Counted from the first letter of the stretch, positions 1-12,056 are shown. The stretch: DNA of 64,000 nucleotides from Conus ventricosus (GCA_018398815.1 CM031596.1:66433442-66497441), one strand, 5' to 3'. A program made the numbers and translations. Notes: generated by a model not told the origin, from the letters alone.

Positions 1-531
1 TGCTCATTTTACACTTCCTTTCTCAGAGACGGTCTAGATAGTGCTAAAATGCCAAAGCCTCGTTAGCGTTTGGGGTAAGATGTCAGACTCCTATACTACA
101 ATGACCAGCATTGTGAGACTGAATCAGCATTTATTATAATCGTCTTTAGTAAAGAATCGTTTTGTGCTTTTCTTTTGATATATATACATATATATACATA
201 AACAAAATCACCTTCTCCGTCTTAACCCATGATTTGTTAATTATGCATTCTATCTGTCGAGATTTTCCATAGCCATGACTAAATGCATGTTGGTAACCTG
301 CCTTTCTGTTGTACAAGACAAACTGGGAGCAACCATTTTACCAGGAAAAGATAACTGTAATGAGACCTGCTATTTAAGGAACTCTCAAAAAGGCAGATTC
401 AAGCGACATATCATCATGTACAATAAATAACTATTCGCAGGCTAGAAAAGTCAGTGAATAGTGGTTTTTTTTAAATCATACTCATTTAACTTTCCACATG
501 CTTGATCAGCCTAAAAAAAAAAGTAACATAC
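1..531. other. AT-rich non-coding stretch
   Basis: No open frame of note and no exon-like segment. A single sequence matching the 25-bp minisatellite unit found further right (CTTTCTCAGAGA) occurs near position 19, so the repeat family may extend left of the window. A short TATATA run lies near 178-198. Confidence 0.5.
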
Positions 532-533
532 TT

Positions 534-732
534 CCTTTCTGAGAAAAGTTGTTACATGGCCTTTCTCGAGAAGTCATTCAATTTCCTTTCTCAGATAAGT
601 CCAACACTTTCTTTCTTTGAGTAGTTCCACACTCAGTTTCTCAGAGAAATCTTACAACTCCTTTCTCAGTTGAGTGCCATATTTCATCTTGCTGAAGTCA
701 GGTATTTCCTTTCACAGAGAAGCCTTCATCTG
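534..732. repeat. Degenerate 25-bp minisatellite, about 8 units
   Basis: Units begin at 534, 560, 585, 610, 635, 660, 685 and 708, giving a steady 25-bp spacing (26 once, 23 once). The shared core is CCTTTCTCAGAGAAGTC followed by a variable A/C/T-rich tail. The unit at 685 is the most degraded. Related text (GAGAAGTCATTTCC) reappears near 1640. Homology is visible by eye, but units differ at many sites, which suggests an old array. Confidence 0.75.
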
Positions 733-776
733 AGAACAGAGGTGGGAATGAAAAAGTGAAAAAGGAGGAAAATTTT

Positions 777-870
777 TGCGGGGGTCTGGGGGCCGCTGAA
801 GGCCCCCAGTGGGGTCCAGGGTAACGCCCCTGGTGGGGGTCTGGGGGCGAAGCCCCCTGAAGCTGAAGGA
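777..870. repeat. GC-rich triple-hairpin repeat element
   Basis: Three consecutive inverted repeats occur in 75 bases: CTGGGGGC (786-793) with GCCCCCAG (802-809), CCAGGG (816-821) with CCCTGG (828-833), and GGGGGC (843-848) with GCCCCC (852-857) around a GAA loop. The segment GGGGGTCTGGGGGC occurs twice about 55 bp apart, so the element looks like a diverged dimer. The flanks are AT-rich, so composition changes sharply at both edges. Hairpin-rich GC elements of this look are common dispersed repeats in marine invertebrates; that link is from memory and not tested. Confidence 0.65.
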
Positions 871-1460
871 TTTTTGTCATTTAACATTGAAAAAATCATA
901 ATCTGCGACACCAAATGATCAAGATCAAAAGTGTGCATGTGTGAGCGTTTGAATCATGTGTGTCACTCTGTGCAACTGTGTGTGTGCATGTGTGTGTGTC
1001 AAATCATGAAACAAAATATCTATAAAGTATTGACATACCTCTCCCACTAGTCCCAGGACTCCATGAAGATCACAGTCGAAGTTGCACATCACGGCTGACA
1101 GAAGCTATAACGATCTTTGTGTTCACAACTTCATCCAGCCATTTCCAATTCCACTTATTTTTCACTGAGGAATCAATGGAACTTGCAAACACTTTTTCAT
1201 TTTCATTTAACGTGCGAAACATTTTCGCCTGTCACCAGTCAAAAACTTATGAAAAAAGATGGTGGCGAATAAGGTCTGCGGATTATTTCCCTTTGGTTGA
1301 TAGATTCGGTTAACCGCGTCGTACGTTGTTCTTGTACTTGTCTCGGGAGGGCTCATGTTAAACGGAAATGACCGAACGAATCAGTAGGTAGGTTGCTCGA
1401 CGAGTCATTCGCTGACGTAGTTTCACCCCCTCGCCCTCGCATTATGGCCATGCGAGCGTA
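871..1460. other. Non-coding stretch with a short TG-rich segment
   Basis: Contains a loose TG-rich tract at about 940-1000 (TGTGTGTGCATGTGTGTGTG). Nothing supported as a gene. From about 1310 CpG dinucleotides become more frequent. Confidence 0.45.
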
Positions 1461-1508
1461 GGATTTCGCCTAAGGCGGAAGAGCTCTGATAAATGTTACA
1501 CACCCCCC

Positions 1509-1544
<36 letters not shown>

Positions 1545-1635
1545 ACCCATTTCTCAACGGATTTGCATCGATCTCAAAAATGACCTCTGAGGCCTCCAAA
1601 AAGGCGGAATTCCGCCGAAAGGCGGAAGATTCCCA
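1461..1635. repeat. GGCGGAA/TTCCGCC palindromic repeat with 35-bp poly-C insert
   Basis: GGCGGAA occurs at 1474, 1603 and 1621. A perfect 14-bp palindrome GGCGGAATTCCGCC lies at 1603-1616, and TTCGCC-TAA-GGCGGAA makes another dyad at 1465-1480. Between them is an uninterrupted run of 35 C at 1510-1544. The arrangement looks like an interspersed repeat split or expanded by a homopolymer. An open frame across it is proline-only low complexity and is not a gene. Confidence 0.6.
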
Positions 1636-2044
1636 CGTCTGTGAGAAGTCATTTCCTTCATCTCAGAAGTCACAATGGGGAATGCTGTTCAGCAGCTTTT
1701 CCTGCCTAGGGTGGGAACAGTTTTTGTGCACCGTTCTGAGGAGTCTGGCAGCATCACCAGAAAGTGAGAACATAATTCTACTGTCTAACACCTGTTTGGA
1801 CTGGACAGCTGTCTTTGTGGTATCCATCATATTGGCTACAGCCATGAATCCCCTTCAGCGTAACTTTGCACCCAAGTTACACTGTAGTTCTGCTTTGCTA
1901 CACGACCGATTAACTTTAACTCTTCATTTTGCTGTGTAGTTTTCAAGTTCACTACATTTTCTGGCCGAGGAATTTCTATAGTAGCCAATCCATGCCAGCT
2001 AGACTGCACAGTCTGTTGTCGTTTTTGTTTTTTTCTTTCTTTCT

Positions 2045-2364
2045 TTATTTTTTTGCCTGAGCCAAGTCAATCTTGGGTTCTGCCCAATCTTCAGTAACGA
2101 AGAAAGAATCAATATCATCCCCACAAAAGTCGAAATCTGATAACCTTCATCTTCTTCCAACGGCAGGCATTCTTCAAAATCACTAGATTGGGGACTGATT
2201 TTGATATGTAGATTCACCTTGGCATGGCTGTTCTGCTGCCAACATCTCATCCTTGGGTGCTGACGCTTTGCATGCATCTCTTAAGTGCCATCTTGCTTTT
2301 CAGTGTGGCGATCAGATCTGAGTTTGTTACCTCTGGTTAGGAGGGCTGCCAGACCCTTCTTCAT
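2045..2364 (-). pseudogene. Frameshifted coding remnant, unknown protein (C-terminal part)
   Basis: Reading the minus strand, natural-looking protein text continues through three frames. ATG at 2364 opens MKKGLAALLTRGNKLRSDRH. A shift then gives RDACKASAPKDEMLAAEQPC, another gives SDFEECLPLEEDEGYQ, and a last gives DFCGDDIDSFFVTEDW, ending PKIDLAQAKK and TAA at 2045-2047. The last two pieces are strongly acidic. Each piece is stopped or interrupted in its own frame, so it cannot be one exon as it stands. It may be a decayed gene copy, several small exons, or an assembly with indels. The family is not recognised. Lysine-rich text upstream (VSKTWKKSQKAGNK, about 2430-2480) may belong to the same remnant. 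Confidence 0.35.
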
Positions 2365-2639
2365 GTTTTTTTTTTAGTGTATTAGTCAATATGTCTGTCT
2401 GCGCAAAAATCATAGGTGACAGAGGGTGAGCTGCTTGTTTCCAGCTTTTTGGGACTTCTTCCAGGTTTTGCTGACTGGCACATGTGCCACTGCCCTGAAT
2501 TTTCCTGTCACTCTAGTCTTTGTCAATGATCCACTGCTAAGCAGTAGTAACAGTGCTGTTAAACAGCTTGAGATTGCTGCTGAGCAGCTCAAAAGATGCT
2601 GCTAAACAGTTGGAATGTGCTGATCAGCAGCTGGTGAGG

Positions 2640-4030
2640 ACTGCTTTGCAGACAGGGATCTCACATCGGCTTAGCCGAATACATGCTACATAGCACTTGA
2701 AACAGAGCACCCGACAAAATGGTCACATAAGAATAATTAAAAAAGAATTTCAATTCACCAGCTTCTTGTCAGTGATGACCGAGTATAAGCAACGCTTATA
2801 TCTTAGAGGTAGTTACAGAAAATTTTAGGAACTGAAAAACCTAGCAATATTACTTTTCATCATGGAAAACAGAGAGCTACTAGCACATCCAGAAGGTGCA
2901 CTGCATAGTGACAGAAATGCTTGTGTTCAGAGTAAGGAAATCAAATTAATAATTAACATAGATGAACAAAGTAAGTCCAATGTCTGATCAAAATCACATC
3001 ATGAAAACAAACTGACCCTGGCAAATCCATGTATGGTCAATTATGACTCAATACGGAAAAACTGTCTCCAAATATATCTTTTTTGTTTACCTATACCCTC
3101 CAAAAGCTAATACATCATCTGTACCTGCATCAAATATGACCATATGCAACAGACCTATAATATCCCAAAGCAACACAGAAGACAGTGGATACATCTTCAC
3201 TGATACTTAAATATTGGGCCAATGTTTGGCAGCATGCAGACATATACATCAATAGCCATGCAAATGGAAGTGGAACCATTATATCATCTGAAATGTAAGA
3301 GATACCTTGTCGTTATACAGCTTTGCTACTTAGGCATGCAATTACACGTTGCATCTAAAAATATATTCACAAAAAATTCAGGTGAATACACGCAGTTTCA
3401 GCTTCTAACAACATTCTCAAAGTACAGGATTTGCAAGCAGTTGATGGTTTAGTTAGTAATTTTGTTTTTAAGGTTTTCTTCTTTTTTTTTTTTCATGTCT
3501 GAGTTGCCCCTTTTTTTTTTAGAGGTATGGATGTGAAAAGCGGGGGGGGGGGGGGGGGAGGGGGTCTTTATTTCTTTCTCTCTGTTACTATTCTCCCTTT
3601 GCCTTCATTCCTGGCAGAGCCTGGAAAATGTCCATATATGTGCCACAAAATATAGATCGGCCCATGCACTAATGATGGCCCCCAAATGATTCCATTCACT
3701 GAACGAAGCTGCTGCTGTTGCCAGGCAGTGTGACAGATCAATAACTAGGGTACATGTGGAAATAACACCCATTTCCCCCTGCTGAACTGTCATATTCTGA
3801 TAGGCACTTAAGTCATAAACCATTCAGGAAGGACATGCTGGACAAGAGAGAGTGCAACAGCGAGTGTTCCAGCTCCTCTTGTCAAGATTTTATGTTCCCC
3901 AGCACCAGGCAAATGCGCACACAACTGATAATCCCCAGCCTCTGCACCGCACATCACAGGTAGAGAGGCCAAGAATCAGACTCTCCCACTCAGACTGTTT
4001 CCCCATCTAAGATCAATAACTCCACAGGAA
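2640..4030. other. AT-rich non-coding stretch
   Basis: No exon-like frame with splice signals was found. Just left of it, at about 2540-2640, are imperfect repeats of GCTGCTAAACAG/GCTGATCAGCAG. A run of 17 G lies at 3542-3558, preceded by T-rich tracts. This could be intron or 3' UTR of a minus-strand gene, which the sequence alone does not decide. Confidence 0.4.
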
Positions 4031-4038
4031 GGAGGATA

Positions 4039-4404
4039 TCTTTGGGTGGGTGTGGGAAAAAGAGGGGGGGGGGGGGGGGTTGCAAAAAGGGGAGGAAAGG
4101 TGGGGCAGTTTCGTTTTTCTTTTCTTTTTTTTAACTTTTCAATGTCTTCTTTGTTCAACCAACTGTGCTCCATGACTTCCATAAAATTTTGTTTACTTGC
4201 TTAGTCTGATAAAGGAGGGTTCTTTGGGTGGGTGTGGGGAAAAGAGGGGGGGGGGGGGGGGGGGGGGGCACCAAAAAGGGGAGGAAAGGTGGGACAGTTT
4301 CTTTCTTTTTAAAAAAAACAACTTTTCAATATATTGTTTTCTTTGTTCAACCAACTGTGCTCCATGACTTCAATAAAATTTTGTCTTACTTGCTTTAGTC
4401 TGAT
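4039..4404. repeat. Two-copy tandem duplication, 182-bp period, each with a poly-G core
   Basis: Unit 1 (4039-4220) and unit 2 (4221-4404) both start TCTTTGGGTGGGTGTGGG, pass through poly-G (4064-4079 and 4246-4268), then GGGGAGGAAAGGTGGG, a T-rich stretch and TTTGTTCAACCAACTGTGCT, and end at ATAAAATTTTG and TTAGTCTGAT. The copies are nearly identical outside the homopolymers, which points to a recent duplication. The G run differs in length (16 versus 23). Confidence 0.85.
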
Positions 4405-4639
4405 GGGCAATCCCCCTCCCCACCCTCCAAGCCCTTGTCCTTCCTCCCTCCTCTACAACCCCATCTCTTCTTTTATATAACCCTGTCTCTTCTGTGTGTG
4501 GAACAGAGCCCAGGAGACGTAAAGAACTGATCCATTTCCATGTGAAATCTGGAGTAAACCAACAAACGACCCTTCCTCCTCTTGACTGAGAAAACGAAAA
4601 TAGATCTGCATGCTGTTTGTTGTTAACCAATTGAAATGT

Positions 4640-6470
4640 CATCTTCCTTGCATTTACAAGGGTTCACAGAATCTCTCTTTCATATTCAGCTGGAGTTAGT
4701 GTGGAGAGAGAGACGACAACACACTTAAACTAGCAAACATTTTCCCTCCATACACGACCAAAATGGGCTGTTGTGTTGGACATCAGTGTATCAACATGAA
4801 ATTACGTGTGAGATATAAATGCAGAAAGGATGGCCTATATTCAGGAACAACCATCATGTAAGACTTGGTAAGAAGTATTGGGTACATGTCTATACAGCTA
4901 AAAAAAAAAAGGGATACATACACGTTAGGCTCGTCAACAAAGAGCAATGTTATATCAAGCACTGCACACAAAACATTTATCACAGGATGCAGTATGTCTA
5001 TATTTTCTATGGCTCTGTAAGGTTACAGCTGCAGTGAGCAGTTACTTGCTTGTTAGAATAATGAAGGGAAAAAAAAAAAAACGACAAAAAACCCCAAGAA
5101 CACCGAGTGAAAAGAGATCAGTACAAGATCATGCTACGTCATACCTGTTCCAAATATACCTGTAAAGTACGAACAGATGAATCATAAAATGAGGACGGCA
5201 ATCAAATCTTACAAAAAATTGTCTCCAGCACTTTACAACTTTAAAAAAGAAAAAAAGGAAACAACGTTTTGAATACAACAAATATTACACAAAGGTGTAC
5301 AAGAACAAGTGCGATGCAAAATCATTATCAGCGACTCTATGACATTGTCATGAACATACATTTTTAAACATAATGCAAGCCTAAAAACTCTACTAACTTA
5401 AAAAATATTCACCAAGTGTCAAACAAGCAAATATGTGCATATTCAGTGGTTATATTTAACCTACAATATCATTTTCACTTTAAAAAAAAAGACAATCAGA
5501 CCTGTAATATCATTTTCATCAACAACAACAAAAAAAGAAAGAAAGAAAACCTGCACATACATATAAGTGTATGTGTACACTAAAAGTAAAAGAGAAGACA
5601 GTTTTTAGGCTGAAGTTCCGACTGGCAGGAGCTGTTCCACATTATTCTGCATGTAGCTTGTAAGACCTCAAATGCTAACTGGTGCTTGTGACACAGTGCC
5701 TACATAAAAAGCTTTTTTCTAAATCATAGGTCTTGTTTGTTTGTTTGTTTAGATGTTTGAATGCAAAGAACAATGGCCTCTTTCAAGATCATCCCCTTAC
5801 CCTGGTCATTCTCTCTCCTTTCAACACACTTCCCATATTTTCTTCTGAATTGTTCCAAAAAAAAAAAAGGTGTGATATCAGGGTCACTCACTTGAAAGTG
5901 CTGCTTTTTTCTGAAATCGGTGTATAACTGCATCTATCTTATTTTTCAGGTGTTCTTTGCTTTAAAGTGATGAAATTAAAGATTCAGAGATTTTAACTGA
6001 TATTTGTTTTTTTGTTGCTAGAAATCAAGCATTAACAGAAAAATTACAAGCCTAAAAACATGGTAGATTTGTGACATAAAGATGCTCACAGTAGACAGAT
6101 TGTTCTAGTGACTCTGAAAAAAAAAATCAGCAAAAAACAAACAGCTGTAAGTGTTTCTTTATACATTTCGGCTGAAAAAATATCAGCCACATCATGATAT
6201 CAATAAAATGCAGGCATATCAGATATCGAGTTGGAGTACTGGTTTCCATTTCTTCTTGTTCCAATCTAGACTACTCCATACTCCATGCCCACACAAAACA
6301 ACATTCTTGGGAATGCTTTTCTACGCATACTGAAGTTGAAAGCACATTGCAACACTGGGAACAATTTATAAATTAGCAATAGGATTCCTGTTGTTATTAA
6401 AAAAAAAAGAAGAAAAAAAGAAAGAAAAATCACAGCTTCCCGATCCAGCCTTAGACCTTTTTCTTTGCTG
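4640..6470. other. AT-rich stretch with poly-A tracts, no supported gene
   Basis: Contains many A runs of 8-12 bases, (TTTG) repeats near 5730-5750 and no exon-like frame with splice sites. It lies downstream of the minus-strand exon at 7526-7731 and could include intron or 3' UTR of that gene, which is inference only. Confidence 0.4.
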
Positions 6471-6475
6471 TAGTA

Positions 6476-6478
<3 letters not shown>

Positions 6479-6526
<48 letters not shown>
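6479..6526. repeat. (GA)n microsatellite
   Basis: An uninterrupted GA array of about 24 units. Frames reading RERERE or LSLSLS across it are artefacts of the repeat. Confidence 0.97.
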
Positions 6527-6528
<2 letters not shown>

Positions 6529-7525
6529 GGAGGATTGGGAGGTGGTTTCGGAGGACAGGATAAATGTTTTGGGGAAAATGTCATTGACAGGACAAGGAAG
6601 AAATGTCAGAAAAGCAGAACATGTTTAGTGACATAATGGCTGTGTTAAAAAAATGTATTACATACTGATCTACACAAAATACACAAAGAAGAGCTACCTG
6701 CAACATTGTACTATTTTAATACAAACTTGGACATTTTAACAAGAAAAAAAACCCAATTACAAGATCTAGACTACAAGTTTCAGCAACTGTTAAACTAATC
6801 AAGGAAATAGTGTTTGATGCTCAATGTAAAAATCATGGACAGGAGTCAAATTCTATGTACAATGTGAGATTAAAATTGTGTGTCAAAAAATAGAAATGCT
6901 ATTCATTAAAAGGCAAAAATCCAATTTCAACTATCTTTATTGGTCTCTGAGACGTGTTCATTTGAACTCTGAGGTAATGGTAATACTCAGACATTTAACT
7001 AGTTTAAACTTAAACTGAAGTTGGCGATTCTTCCATGATTTTTGCATGTAGCATCACAAACAGGAGGAACTGATGTCAACACAACCGTCAATCTTCCTTA
7101 TGTCAACTGGATGTTCAGATAATTACACAATCTTTTCCCACTAATCCCACACCTAAAAGTCATTTCAAAAGGTTTACAACCTTTTCTGTTTGAACACACA
7201 TTTACACTCTATAAAGTCTGACAGAGGAAAGCAAAAAAAAAAAAGGCAAGGAATAGAAAGGGCATGATTTAAAAACAGGGAAAAGACACATTAGCATTTC
7301 TGACTGTATAAAAGCACACACACACAAATGCGAAGTTGAAAAAAATAGGAAGATAGAGAGACAGAAAAGAAACAAAAAAGAATGACACAAATGAGGCCAA
7401 CGGTTTTCTCTACTGGCAGTTACACACCACAGAGGAGTCGGCCGGCTGGGGTCCACCAAGCAGCACATCTGATCTAACCATGCAAAGAAGAAAACGGAAC
7501 GTACATTGAAAGGACGGGCCCTTAC

Positions 7526-7731
7526 CGTCTGCTGCTCCACAGCCCCGTTGGCTGTGACAGTGACAGCAGCAGGCGTTGTGTAGATAGCCGGGGCGCTGGG
7601 CTCGGAAGACACGTTGGAGACCACCACCCCGACACCGGAACCAGCCGAGACGGGGCTGACGACTTGATGGTACTCCTCCAGACCTGGCTGAGAGTATGCG
7701 TATGTGGGGGCCATCTGGTTGGTACAACATG
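7526..7731 (-). CDS. Internal exon of an unrecognised gene, S/V/A/T-rich segment
   Basis: On the minus strand an acceptor (TTTCTGTTTGCTTTACAG) ends at 7732 and a donor GTAAGG starts at 7525, enclosing 206 nt. The exon starts with the last two bases of a codon, and the next 68 codons end exactly at the donor. The favoured frame reads CCTNQMAPTYAYSQPGLEEY, then HQVVSPVSAGSG, a stretch rich in Val, Ser and Ala, and AVTVTANGAVEQQT. Such compositionally biased, uncharged text is typical of linker or activation regions in transcription factors and RNA-binding proteins, but no domain is recognised. The other two frames are also open over this GC-rich segment, so the frame choice rests on amino-acid plausibility. 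Neighbouring exons were not found. Confidence 0.5.
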
Positions 7732-7759
7732 CTGTAAAGCAAACAGAAAAACAATTTCA

Positions 7760-9500
7760 TAGCAACAATCTGATCAACAGATTGATTTTAAAGTAATTAA
7801 AGTGGGTTACATAACTAGCTTTCTCTGACCCTCACTTAATTCCTCAAGATACTGAATAACGTCAGTGACTTTCATCCTACACTTCTAAACATCTTTTATA
7901 CATGTCAACCTGCTTTGTCTGAAAAGTTTGAGATGAAAAAGCTACATCGGTTGTTGTCCAGATTAGCCATCTACCAGCTGAAATGCAAAAACTTGTGTCA
8001 AGATCAAGCATTAGACATCAGTTGAAATGTAAGGTGGATATACTCCTCCTACACTTACCCACATCTCCATAGGACTATTCATGATTTATACAGGATTCAG
8101 CTCACTTCTGTCACTGGCTGAACGTGAATGACAGAATGCCAGTTTACATGTGCCGGTCTGGGACAGACTATTGGCAGAAATGAATGGAGGACTCCTATTC
8201 AGCAGTTGCTGTTGTGATGCTGCTCATCGTGTAAGTGGGCTTCTGGTCCTACAAGCTGCTGCTTAATTACTGCTGCTGTGGTGGCACTGGGAAAGTGGAT
8301 GGGGCTGGGGGAGGAGGGAAAGGCATGGAACCATGTGGACATGGGAGCATAGAATGACATTACACATCATAATACAGCCCCCATACAGACAAATACCACC
8401 TAATTACCACTGTAACCACCACCATCATAGCTTAAAGTGGTCCGACCCTGTCTGCTAGAACCTTCCAGTTCACCATAATGACAGTCCCACTTCCACCCAG
8501 TTCCATTGTTCACCCCACATTATTATTCCCTTTATGTTGTGTGACCAGCAAATGTCACATGTGCAATCTGGAGAAATTAACTAAAAGGTGAAACAGTCGG
8601 CGTCGTGACAAATTATACCCTCAAAACTTACAGCTAGCCAGCATCATTAACAAAATATGAACCACAACCAAATCCAAAATATGTTTATGGACCAATTCTT
8701 TTTCTAAAATTAAAATATATACTTTACAGATGTACCTTTTTTTCTTTCTTTTTTAAACAGTTTTTTTCTTACATGGATAGAGAAGTATGACATGCAATTC
8801 CTTACACCCAATTGTTTTCAGACTTTCATTAAACTATATCTTGCAGGTGTTTCTTTTAACATAAGTTTGGAAAATATCCTTTTTTTTTTTTACATTTAAA
8901 TTTTCAATGTTATCATATCCATTGCCCAGCCGATGAAAATGACCTTTTCAGGCAGTCGTTGCAGTACTACTGATCATCATATCCTGAGCAGCTTATAACT
9001 ACAGTATGGGTATATATGCCAGCAGACCAGCTCAAAGGCAGATCTGATCTGCACACTGGTGCTTCCTCTTTTCCTCTGTGGGCAGAAAAAAACACTTGTT
9101 CTCTTTAGAGACTCTGCTCCATTTGATCGGATGTTGTGGATTTAAGTCTGATAAAACTAGGCTGTGTTGAGGGCTCACTCAGGCATCATACTCATTTCTC
9201 TTAATTTATCACTATAGCTTATTTTTACTTACATCATCAAAGTTAAACTTAATTAATGATGCAACAAATATACCTTAACTAAAAAAAAAGAAAAAAGAAG
9301 AAAAAAATCCACATGGCAAATAGATCCTGCAGAATGGACAGCTCACCAGCTTACAACACAAACAACGTTTTTACATCAAAGACAAGTGAATAAGCCACAC
9401 AAGCAGAAAGAGATGGGTGACAGATTAACCAAAGAATCAAAGACAGAGAGTCACTGAAATGAGGAAATTACTATCACAGTATTTTCAAAAGGTTGGGATA
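7760..9500. other. Non-coding stretch, probable intron
   Basis: Immediately upstream (minus sense) of the 7526-7731 exon, so it would be intron if that exon is real. It is AT-rich with several poly-T and poly-A tracts (8730-8760, 8880-8892, 9280-9305). Short G-rich text at 8290-8330. No exon with paired splice sites was seen. Confidence 0.4.
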
Positions 9501-9515
9501 CAATTTATGTTTAAA

Positions 9516-9870
9516 GAGCCTCCTGCATTCACACAGAGATGGAAACAAAACACACACAGAGACGGAAACAAAACAGTCGCTTTAAAACAGTTTACACTCA
9601 AAGAGCCCCCAGTGCCCCACAAGGATGGACACAGAACAATCAGTTTATGCAATGTTTGAGCAGAGCCCCTAGCACCCCACACAGAAGGTAACAAAGCAAA
9701 CAATCAGTTCATATGATTCATACTCTGAGTCCCCAGCATCTCCACAAGGATGGAATCAAAACAATCTCCACAAGGATGGAAACAAAGCAAACAATTATTT
9801 CATGCAGTTCATATCAAACTCAACGAGCCTCAAACACTTCCACAAGGATGGAAACCAAGCATAAGTTATT
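9516..9870. repeat. Degenerate minisatellite, about 60-bp unit
   Basis: Units open with GAGCC or GAGTCC at 9516, 9603, 9663, 9727 and 9825. They share the order CCAGCACCCCACA, AGGATGGAAACAAA, GCAAACAATCAGTT and CATGCAGTTCATA. The first unit and the 9727 unit carry an extra internal copy of the GGATGGAAACAAAAC segment. Open frames on both strands across the array repeat the unit and are not independent genes. Confidence 0.75.
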
Positions 9871-10336
9871 TCAGCAAGCATAGAAACAAAGCAATCAACT
9901 TGATCAGGCTTCATTTACATTTCAGCTCGTGTATTTTAATGTGCAAATCTCTTTATAAAAGTCAAAGTCAATAGATTTATTCATGTTTTGTAACGTTGTA
10001 TTTCTTAACTATATCTGGTGTTTTGTTTGTTTGTTTTAAGCAGCTTTAGTTAAGCTATTTTCATAAAGTAAAACTGGAGATGTTGTATTTTCAAATAGTG
10101 ACACTACTTATATACCATATACTTTTCCAAGTTTTCACAAATAAAAACATAAAGTCATTTCGTATTAATAAGAGTACAATTCATCTGTGTAAGCATGCAG
10201 ATTACGAAATAGCAAATTGCTGTTTGAACACTGCATCAGTGCTGATGGATCCGAACTTCAACAGACATGGTCTATAAAAACTTTGGGAAGAGGGCAATCT
10301 GCTGTTTCTGATCGCTAATTAATACAAGTCATCATC

Positions 10337-10530
<194 letters not shown>

Positions 10531-10645
10531 ACTGTGTTCATGGCTGGCAGGGAAAGATTCCACTGACAGTGTTCATTTTGATCGTTTCTGCAATAGCTTA
10601 AAATAAGTTGTTTGTACCAGGGTCAGAAGTATTCTGTATTGTATG

Positions 10646-11160
10646 GGCTGGAACAGTTCTGATGGTAGAGTGCTGGACTCATGATCCTGGTGAACCTGGA
10701 GTTGTGGGTTCACATCTCCACTGGGCTGTTTCAATACAGGGGGATTTTTTTCCTCCAAGTTAACGTTGGTTCCGACTCTGATTTCCCCAAAAGATCTTTG
10801 AACAAGACTATAAAACTGAGGATCCATGTGTGGATGCATTTATAAGTAAGATATCCTATGTACAAGTAAAATCCCATCACCAACTTCTTGAAGGGAAGGC
10901 CAGTTTGGCCACTGATACGGATGACATGCATACACATTGTCTGCATCCTCGATTAGAAAATCAAAAGTAATGGCAGATAGTCTGATAAACTTGATATTCA
11001 ACTGATTGAGATGGAAAATGAATGATAAGCACCAGCTCTGTAGCAGGCAGCTTATCAGTTGCATCTACTCAGCTATGCAGCCTGCTGTGTAAACATAACT
11101 TAGACCTTAGTCTCTAATCATTGGATAGGTGCTATAAGCAAGACAATAATACCAGTAATA
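10646..11160 (+). mobile_element. tRNA-derived SINE copy
   Basis: The head looks like a degenerate tRNA. TGGTAGAGTGCTGG (from 10663) matches an A box and GGTTCACATCTCC (from 10707) a weak B box at tRNA-like spacing. The body includes AGGCCAGTTTGGCCACTG (about 10896-10915) and the tail reads CTTAGTCTCTAATC, then GGATAGGTGCTATA, then AATAAT repeats. Body and tail match a second copy at 19331-19625, which shows that it is a dispersed repeat. Many SINEs share such a 3' tail with a LINE partner; the partner is not identified here. Confidence 0.7.
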
Positions 11161-11419
11161 CTTCCAGACATCATCCATTCAGCCTAATGAAATTAAAGAC
11201 AACATAAAACAGGCAAAATGAAGCCTATAATTTCTGAAATCATAGTGTCATCACTTTACATGTGACAGTTTGAATGGCAGTTCAACACTGTACCAAAAAA
11301 TTGTATTTTGAACAATAATGATAATGCACAAGGGCATAAAATTTGGCACATGGTTAGTTTGGTCTGTTCAATCTTTGTATTTCAGTGTGTGGGCCAGTTC
11401 CATGCTTCTTCACTCTGTG

Positions 11420-11425
11420 TGTGTC

Positions 11426-11519
<94 letters not shown>

Positions 11520-11520
11520 G
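11420..11520. repeat. (TG)n(GA)n compound array
   Basis: A short TGTGTGTG block passes into a long GA array broken three times by an extra G (GGAGAG), giving four GA blocks. The breaks change the reading frame of the low-complexity ORFs but carry no coding meaning. Confidence 0.95.
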
Positions 11521-11731
11521 CACCCATGCAAACATGCATGGGATGTGAAATCCACAGCAGGGTATAGAGGCAAGCATCCCGACTCCAGTGGCACATTTTA
11601 CTTGCATGCAGGGCACTTCAGTCCATCCTTTGTGGGACATTCTAATTATAGACCTCGATCCACAGGATTGGATGTTGTGGCTTGAACAAAATGAAATATG
11701 TGTGCCTGTACATTTTGGTGTCATGAGTCAG

Positions 11732-11734
11732 CGC

Positions 11735-11795
<61 letters not shown>

Positions 11796-11849
11796 TGTGT
11801 AAGAGAAAGACAGAGAGAGAGAGACAGAGACAGAGAGAAAGAAAGAGAA

Positions 11850-11904
<55 letters not shown>

Positions 11905-11993
11905 TGCATGAGCACACACGTCGTGTTTGCATGCATGTGGGTAATTACAATGTGTCTAAGTTTGAGAGTGAATATGCCTGCATGGGTACATGA

Positions 11994-12056
<63 letters not shown>

